5,246 bases of DNA from an uncultured Flavobacteriales bacterium (GTDB taxonomy: Bacteria > Bacteroidota > Bacteroidia > Flavobacteriales_D > Sanyastnellaceae), in NCBI GenBank assembly GCA_937996585.1, contig CALKUW010000256.1:1-5246 (forward strand), given 5' to 3'. Position 1 is the first letter of the stretch; each line of letters opens with the position of its first letter. Shown piece by piece: positions 1-5,246 of the stretch. A program made the translations under genes and the position numbers. The notes under the pieces were generated by a model. The model was not told the DNA's origin. It saw only the letters and a list, made by a program, of their open reading frames with translations, and ran no database searches.

Positions 1-210
1 GCCTTGGGCCATGTCCTCCTGCAGGGTGGTGGGCATGCACGCGATGTCGCCGCTGTGGTCCACGTCCATGCCTTCGGCCGCCAGGCTTCTTGTCAGGTCC
101 GTAGGGGTGCGGTCGTATCCCGCCACCTCCGCGCCATTGGCTTGGAACCAACGGGCGAGGGCGCTCATGCCGATGCCGCCGATGCCGAGGAAATAGACGT
201 GGCGGCTCAT
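1..210 (-). CDS. murC: MurC, UDP-MurNAc:L-Ala ligase (N-terminal part)
   Basis: The first 70 codons are present; the rest lies beyond the left edge, and a whole MurC has about 450-490 aa. MurC is the cytoplasmic ATP-dependent ligase that adds L-alanine to UDP-MurNAc, the first step of stem-peptide assembly. The fragment begins MSRHVYFLGIGGIGMSALAR, with the glycine-rich UDP-binding motif GIGGIGMS at 9-16. GYDRTPTDLT at 31-40 closes the first Rossmann beta-alpha-beta unit; this form is common in Bacteroidota, where proteobacteria have a GSD-type motif. The P-loop and catalytic domains are not in the window. The ATG at 210 sits in an ATGA overlap with the murG stop, which supports this start and suggests translational coupling. 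The related ligase Mpl also has a glycine-rich N-terminus, but the position right after murG favours MurC. Confidence 0.94.
   Translation of the reverse strand, partial: MSRHVYFLGIGGIGMSALARWFQANGAEVAGYDRTPTDLTRSLAAEGMDVDHSGDIACMPTTLQEDMAQG
207..210 (-). other. murG stop / murC start overlap (ATGA)
   Basis: The murC ATG and the murG TGA overlap as ATGA, the classic coupling arrangement. The bases before it (AAGCTCTGCCGATC) show no Shine-Dalgarno sequence. Confidence 0.85.
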
Positions 211-1343
211 GATCGGCAGAGCTTCAGGATGTGATCCGCCACGGTGTCCGCTGCTTCCGGACGGGCTGTGGCGCGCAGGGCGGCAGACATGTCGGAGCAC
301 CGGCCTGCATCGTTGAGCAGGGCCCGGACCTCCTTGCCGAGGTCCCTTTCCACGCGCTGGTCGGTGAGGAGGACGGCACCGCCACGGTCCACCACGGAAC
401 GGGCGTTTCGGGTCTGGTGGTCCTCGGCCACATGGGGAGACGGAACGAGCAGCGTGGGTTTACCCACGAGGGCGAGTTCGGCGATGGACATCGCACCGGC
501 CCGGCTGGCGATGATGGAGGCGGCGTCGTAGGCGAGGTCCATTCGGTCGATGAACCCGCGGATCACCAGCAGGCGGTCGCCGTGTTCCTCGGCCCAGGCC
601 CGTTGCTCGTCCTCGTAGCGTCCGCCGCATTGCCAGAGGACCTGAAACCCCTTCTTGGCCAGGGGCCCGGACGACGCCAGCGCTCGGACGGCGGCGTTCA
701 TGGAGGCCGCGCCAAGGCTGCCTCCGAGCACCAGCAGTAACGGTTTGTCCGGTGCCAGCCCGAAATGTTCCCGGGCCGCAGTGACCCCCTTGGGGGCGTT
801 TTCCTTTTCCCCAAGTCGCTCCACGATGCTGTGGCGCAGGGGGTTGCCCGTTTCCACGATGCGGTCTGCCGGGAACCAGCGGTCCAATCCCGGGAAGCCG
901 GCGCAGACGCGGTCCACCCGCTTGGCGAGCAGCCGATTGGTGATGCCGGGGAACCCATTCTGCTCCTGAATGAGGGTGGGGATGCGCCGTCGGGAGGCTT
1001 CCCACAGCAAGGGCCCACTCGCGAACCCGCCGACGCCGACGACCGCGTCGGGTTGGAACCTGCGGATGACGCCGGAGGCCAGCATTAGGGAGCGGAGCAG
1101 ACGGAAGGGAAAGGCAAAGTTGCGTGCGCTCAGTTTGCGGTCGATGCCGGTGATGGGCAGTCCTGTGATCGTGTAGCCGGCCTTGGGGATCCGCTCCATT
1201 TCCATGCGGCCGCGGGCGCCCACGAATTCGATGACGGCATCCGCATGCCGCCGTTCAATGGCTTCGGCAATGGCCAATGCAGGATGGATGTGGCCACCCG
1301 TGCCACCTCCCGAGATCAGTATGCGCAGCGGTTGCGGGTCCAT
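207..1343 (-). CDS. murG: MurG, lipid II synthase (UDP-GlcNAc transferase)
   Basis: This peripheral membrane GT-B glycosyltransferase (family GT28) adds GlcNAc from UDP-GlcNAc to lipid I, giving lipid II on the cytoplasmic face. It has 378 aa, against 355 in E. coli. The N-terminal acceptor domain shows GGGTGGH (12-18), the G-loop GVGGFASGP (103-111), EQNGFPGITN (127-136) and GNPLR (166-170). The C-terminal donor domain shows LVLGGSLGA (204-212), FIDRMDLAY (264-272), SRAGAMSIAEL (280-290) and PSPHVAEDHQTRNA (301-314), where the HQTRNA element replaces the QQxxNA of proteobacterial enzymes. A charged stretch at about 176-193 (RLGEKENAPKG and following) lengthens the section before the second domain. 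The ATG start puts the first glycine-rich loop 12 residues in, as usual. The gene starts 4 nt after ftsW, and its stop overlaps murC by 4 nt. Confidence 0.98.
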   Translation of the reverse strand: MDPQPLRILISGGGTGGHIHPALAIAEAIERRHADAVIEFVGARGRMEMERIPKAGYTITGLPITGIDRKLSARNFAFPFRLLRSLMLASGVIRRFQPDAVVGVGGFASGPLLWEASRRRIPTLIQEQNGFPGITNRLLAKRVDRVCAGFPGLDRWFPADRIVETGNPLRHSIVERLGEKENAPKGVTAAREHFGLAPDKPLLLVLGGSLGAASMNAAVRALASSGPLAKKGFQVLWQCGGRYEDEQRAWAEEHGDRLLVIRGFIDRMDLAYDAASIIASRAGAMSIAELALVGKPTLLVPSPHVAEDHQTRNARSVVDRGGAVLLTDQRVERDLGKEVRALLNDAGRCSDMSAALRATARPEAADTVADHILKLCRS

Positions 1344-1350
1344 GGGGTCA
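1341..1350 (-). other. ftsW stop / murG start junction, 4-nt gap
   Basis: On the minus strand this reads TGA-CCCC-ATG. The region before the ATG (CCCGCGGCACAC) has no Shine-Dalgarno sequence. The short gap suggests coupled translation of murG after ftsW. Confidence 0.8.
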
Positions 1351-2553
1351 GTGTGCCGCGGGATTCAGGGGGCGGGCGTGCCGGGTGCCGGGGGATTCAA
1401 TCGGGGCAGCCGCTTCGGGGTCGGTCAGGCTGCGGCTCACGGAGAGGATCATGCCGATGGCGACACAAGTAAAGACGATGGAGGTGCCCCCCATGGAGAC
1501 GAGTGGAAGGGGCTGACCGGTCATGGGCAACAGGCGGACGGCGACGCCCATGTTGACCAGGGCCTGCAGGGTAAGCATCAGGCCGAGGCCTATGGAGAGC
1601 AGTCCGCCAAAATGCCGTGGGCAACGCGTGCCGATGCGGATGGCCCGCGAGAACAGGATGAGGTAGAGCAACACCAGGCCCGCCCCGCCGAGGATGGCGC
1701 CCCATTCTTCGATGATGAAGGCGTAGATCATGTCGGCATAGGCCACGGGCATGGCATTCCGGCTCATGCCGGATCCCGGTCCATGGGGAAACAGTCCCCC
1801 CTGATGTATGGCCTGCAGGGCGTAGTCGATCTGGCTGGAGTCCGAACCGCCCGTTCCCCCCAGGAATCCGGTGGCGCGGGCGACCCAGGTGCCCATGCGG
1901 GGAAACAGGCCCGGTGCGATGGCGGCCAGTCCGATGACGCCGAGGCCCGCTCCGGTGCCGAGCCCGGCCGTGATGAGCAGGGGTTTCCATGTGACGCCTC
2001 CGATGACCATCATGAGGAAGCACACGAGGCCCAGCATGGCCGCGGTCGAAAAGTCGGCTGGCAGGATGAGGCCGCAGGTCAGGGCGATGTAACCGACAAT
2101 GGGCTTGACCCCCTTGTTGAAGTCGTGCAGGATGAGCCGGTTGCGGTCCAACATCCGGGCGACGAAGGCCACGAGGGCCACCTTCGCCACGTCGGAGGGC
2201 TGGAACCGGAAGCCCCCTATGTCCATCCAGCGGCGGGCATCGTTGATTTCGGACCCGACGAGGACGGTCAGAAGCAGCAGGGTAAGGGCCACATGGATGC
2301 CCAATTGGCTGAGCCTCGAGAACCACGCGAATTTCAGCCTGTGCACCGCCCACATGGCTCCCAGCCCGATGACGAGGAACGTGCCGTGGCGGAAGAGGAT
2401 GCCCACCGAATCGCCATTCTGTTTCCAGGCGAGGGTGGCACTGGCGGAATACACGCTCACCAGCGAGGTCAGGACCAGCAGGATGGCCACGACCCAGGTG
2501 GCGCGGTCGCCGCGCAGGTGCGCGTAAAGGAAGTCGACGAGTCGGTTCGCCAT
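1348..2553 (-). CDS. ftsW: FtsW, septal peptidoglycan glycosyltransferase (SEDS family)
   Basis: This polytopic membrane protein of the SEDS family polymerises lipid II into glycan strands at the division septum, normally together with a class B penicillin-binding protein (FtsI). It has 401 aa and about ten hydrophobic segments, the first at about 20-40 and the last ending near 371. Recognisable stretches are NDARRWMDIG (104-113), GLFPHGPGSG (253-262), the segment around YADMIYAFIIEEWG (272-285), where Asp 274 aligns with the catalytic Asp of FtsW/RodA, and LPMTGQPLPLVSMGG (342-356). The last motif usually ends S(Y/F)GG; Met at that place is a small deviation. A polar, Pro- and Ala-rich tail of about 25 residues follows the last membrane segment and is probably cytoplasmic. 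RodA is the alternative in sequence terms, but the position between murD and murG identifies FtsW. The start overlaps the murD stop by 1 nt and the stop lies 4 nt before murG. Confidence 0.96.
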   Translation of the reverse strand: MANRLVDFLYAHLRGDRATWVVAILLVLTSLVSVYSASATLAWKQNGDSVGILFRHGTFLVIGLGAMWAVHRLKFAWFSRLSQLGIHVALTLLLLTVLVGSEINDARRWMDIGGFRFQPSDVAKVALVAFVARMLDRNRLILHDFNKGVKPIVGYIALTCGLILPADFSTAAMLGLVCFLMMVIGGVTWKPLLITAGLGTGAGLGVIGLAAIAPGLFPRMGTWVARATGFLGGTGGSDSSQIDYALQAIHQGGLFPHGPGSGMSRNAMPVAYADMIYAFIIEEWGAILGGAGLVLLYLILFSRAIRIGTRCPRHFGGLLSIGLGLMLTLQALVNMGVAVRLLPMTGQPLPLVSMGGTSIVFTCVAIGMILSVSRSLTDPEAAAPIESPGTRHARPLNPAAH

Positions 2554-2555
2554 CA
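2551..2555 (-). other. murD stop / ftsW start overlap (TGATG)
   Basis: This is a second TGATG overlap, identical to the mraY/murD one. The upstream bases (GTCCGCTCGCTC) are pyrimidine-rich with no Shine-Dalgarno sequence. The 1-nt overlap fixes the ftsW start. Confidence 0.85.
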
Positions 2556-3916
2556 GAGCGAGCGGACGCCGGCCTTGAAACGCTGACCGCGCTCCTCGTA
2601 GGAGGAGAACAGGTCGAAACTGGCACAGGCCGGCGAGAGCAGGACGGTGTCGCCGGGTTGGGCCACGTTGTAGCCGAGCAGAGCGGCTTCCTCGGCGCTT
2701 TCAACCTCGAGGATGCGGGTCACGGCGGTACCGAAGGCCTGCTTGAGCTTTTTGTTGTCCTTGCCGAGGCAAATGAGGGTGTGCACCTTTTCGCCGACGA
2801 GCGGAATCAGGCTGGTGTAGTCGTTGCCCTTGTCCACGCCTCCGGCGATCCACACCGTAGGGGTGGTCATGCTGTCGAGGGCGTACCAGGCGGCGTTGAC
2901 GTTGGTGGCCTTGCTGTCGTTGATGAAGCGGATGTCGTTGACCTTGCACACCTGCTCCATCCGGTGCTCCATGTTCCGGAAGTGGGTGAATCCGGCGCGG
3001 AGATCGGCGTCCTTGATTTCCAGGATGCGGGCGGCCACACCGGCGGCCATCGAATTGTAGAGGTTGTGCTTGCCTTGGAGGGCGAGTTCCTGCATGCTCA
3101 TGGTGAAAGGGGGGTTGAGGAAGGTGAATCGTTGTGTATCAATGCTGTGTGCCGCCAATTCCGGGGCGGGGTCCGGGCCTGCCGCCACGGCTTGCACGGT
3201 GTGCACGCGGGCGGACGTTTCCCTTCTGCCGCGCAGGGCGGTCAGTCCGGGGTCTTCGGCGTTGACGATGAGGTGGTCCGCCTCGGTCTGTCGGGCGGTG
3301 ATGTTCCATTTGGCATCCCCGTAGGCCTCGACGTCGCCGTGGCGGTCGAGGTGGTCCGGGGTGATGTTCAGGAGGATGGCGATGTCCGGGCGGAACCGGT
3401 TCGTGTCCTCGAGTTGGAAGCTGGAGGCCTCCACGACCCAGACGGCGTGGTCGCCTTCGGGGCGCTGCCGGGCATCGGCCACGGCGCCGGCGAAGCTGCT
3501 GCCGATGTTGCCGGCGCAACCGGCGTCGATGCCGCCGCTCACAAGGAGGTGGTGCAACAGGGCCGTCGTGGTGGTCTTGCCGTTGGTGCCGGTAATGGCG
3601 GCGATGCGGGCATCGGTGTGACGGCTGGCGAATTCGAGCTCTCCGATGACTTCCACGCCCGCCTCGCGTGCCCACTGGATGGGCGGTGCGCTGTTCGGAA
3701 TCCCCGGCGATTTGACGACCAGGGCGGCCGATTCGATCATCGCCCGGTCGTGTCCGCCCTCCTCGGTCCGGATGCCGAGGGCCTTCAGCTCTGACATGCG
3801 GTCCTGCGCGATGGCCCCCGCGTCACTGACCCGGCAATCCATGCCCAGGGCGCGGCACAACTTGGCTGCACCCACACCGCTTTCGCCGGCACCCAGTATG
3901 GTCACCGTGTCGTGCA

Positions 3917-3917
<1 letters not shown>
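2553..3917 (-). CDS. murD: MurD, UDP-MurNAc-L-Ala:D-Glu ligase
   Basis: This cytoplasmic Mur ligase adds D-glutamate to UDP-MurNAc-L-Ala with ATP hydrolysis. At 454 aa it is close to the E. coli enzyme (438 aa). The N-terminal UDP-binding domain has GAGESG (9-14) and SPGIP (70-74). The central ATPase domain has the P-loop TGTNGKTTTT (109-118), EASSFQLE (163-170), NITPDHLDRH (184-193) and Lys 203, which aligns with the carbamylated lysine of the family. The linker and C-terminal domain have GKHNLYN (282-288), EHRME (317-321), DSKATN (334-339), GGVDKG (359-364) and LLSPACASFD (426-435). The open frame runs 58 codons further upstream, but that extension lies inside mraY in another frame and is low-complexity. 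The ATG at 3917 begins directly with TVTILGAGESG, as expected, and overlaps the mraY stop by 1 nt. No key residue appears to be missing. Confidence 0.98.
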
Positions 3918-5152
<1,235 letters not shown>

Positions 5153-5155
<3 letters not shown>

Positions 5156-5161
5156 CGATCA
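5153..5161 (-). other. murE stop / mraY start junction, 3-nt gap
   Basis: On the minus strand this reads TGA-TCG-ATG. The roughly 20 bases before the ATG (end of murE, CTCACCCGC and neighbours) have no purine-rich Shine-Dalgarno sequence. Reinitiation by ribosomes ending murE is the likely route. Confidence 0.75.
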
Positions 5162-5246
5162 GCGGGTGAGGGCGTTCAGGGATTCGGACAGCATGGCCAC
5201 GTCGTCGAAGGGGTGGCGTTCCCCGGCGATGTCCTGGTACTTCTCG
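5159..5246 (-). CDS. murE: MurE, UDP-MurNAc-tripeptide synthetase (C-terminal end only)
   Basis: Only the last 28 codons and the TGA stop lie in the window; the start is beyond the right edge. MurE is the cytoplasmic ATP-dependent ligase that adds the third stem-peptide residue (usually meso-diaminopimelate in Gram-negative bacteria) to UDP-MurNAc-L-Ala-D-Glu. The visible residues begin E-K-Y-Q-D-I-A-G and continue R-H-P-F-D-D. This matches the end of MurE, where the conserved GKGHExYQ motif is followed by a short segment with an (F/Y)(D/S)D element and a terminal helix. The first Glu here would be the E of GKGHE, with the GKGH just outside. MurF was considered because it is the neighbour of mraY in proteobacteria, but MurF normally ends with an (I/V)LVKGSR-type segment that is absent here. 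The gene ends 3 nt before mraY. The fragment is short, so the call rests on this motif plus gene order. Confidence 0.82.
   Translation of the reverse strand, partial: EKYQDIAGERHPFDDVAMLSESLNALTR

Noticed and set aside
1360..1398. Short direct repeat GGGATTCA (two copies) near the end of ftsW
   Set aside because: It is 8 bases, coding, in GC-rich sequence, and not positioned like a regulatory or mobile-element repeat.
1183..2586. Long plus-strand open frame (467 codons) opposite ftsW and the start of murG
   Set aside because: Its predicted product is low-complexity, rich in Gly, Asp, Glu, His and Gln, with no family motifs. It lies wholly antisense to ftsW, the 5' part of murG and the end of murD. 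GC-rich genes often lack stops on the opposite strand.
1397..2704. Minus-strand open frame (435 codons) in a second frame across ftsW and the end of murD
   Set aside because: It is a Pro/Arg/His-rich frame-shifted reading of ftsW and murD codons, without membrane segments or motifs.
2658..3794. Plus-strand open frame (378 codons) opposite murD
   Set aside because: It is antisense to a clearly conserved gene, with a Gly/Val/Asp/His-rich product and no recognisable domain. It is explained by the codon composition of murD.
5159..5246. Reading the right-edge gene as a truncated MurF
   Set aside because: It would need a MurF missing its terminal VKGSR-type segment. The same residues match an intact MurE end without any defect.

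Overview
The window is one tightly packed minus-strand run of peptidoglycan-synthesis and division genes, a segment of the dcw (division and cell wall) cluster. In transcription order, from the right edge to the left edge, it holds the 3' end of murE, then complete mraY, murD, ftsW and murG, and the 5' end of murC. There is essentially no intergenic DNA. The junctions are a 3-nt gap, a 1-nt overlap (TGATG), another 1-nt overlap (TGATG), a 4-nt gap and a 4-nt overlap (ATGA). I see no promoter, terminator, RNA gene, mobile element, repeat array or CRISPR. No stretch longer than 5 bases lies outside a gene.

The proteins look like those of Bacteroidota. MraY is long (412 aa) because of an expanded loop between TM4 and TM5, and its N-terminus (PGAGLFQYISFR) is of the Bacteroidota kind. 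MurG carries the Bacteroidota-style FIDRMDLAY and HQTRNA segments. MurC has GYDRTPT after its first glycine-rich motif. mraY directly follows murE with no murF between them, as in many Bacteroidota dcw clusters. None of the five starts visible here has a Shine-Dalgarno sequence, which also fits that phylum. Base composition is GC-rich (about 60-68% in the rows counted by eye), high for the group, so a GC-rich flavobacterial or related lineage is likely. The genus cannot be told from this.

The genes form a pathway. MurE (adding the third stem residue), MurD (adding D-Glu) and MurC (adding L-Ala) build the cytoplasmic UDP-MurNAc-peptide. MraY moves phospho-MurNAc-pentapeptide to undecaprenyl phosphate, giving lipid I. 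MurG adds GlcNAc, giving lipid II. FtsW polymerises lipid II into septal glycan. Co-transcription with translational coupling is the simplest reading of the spacing.

This is a conserved core region and I found no undescribed system in it. The most distinctive detail is an acidic DxDGDG stretch in the predicted periplasmic loop of MraY. The many long open frames on the other strand and in other frames are by-products of the GC-rich coding sequence.
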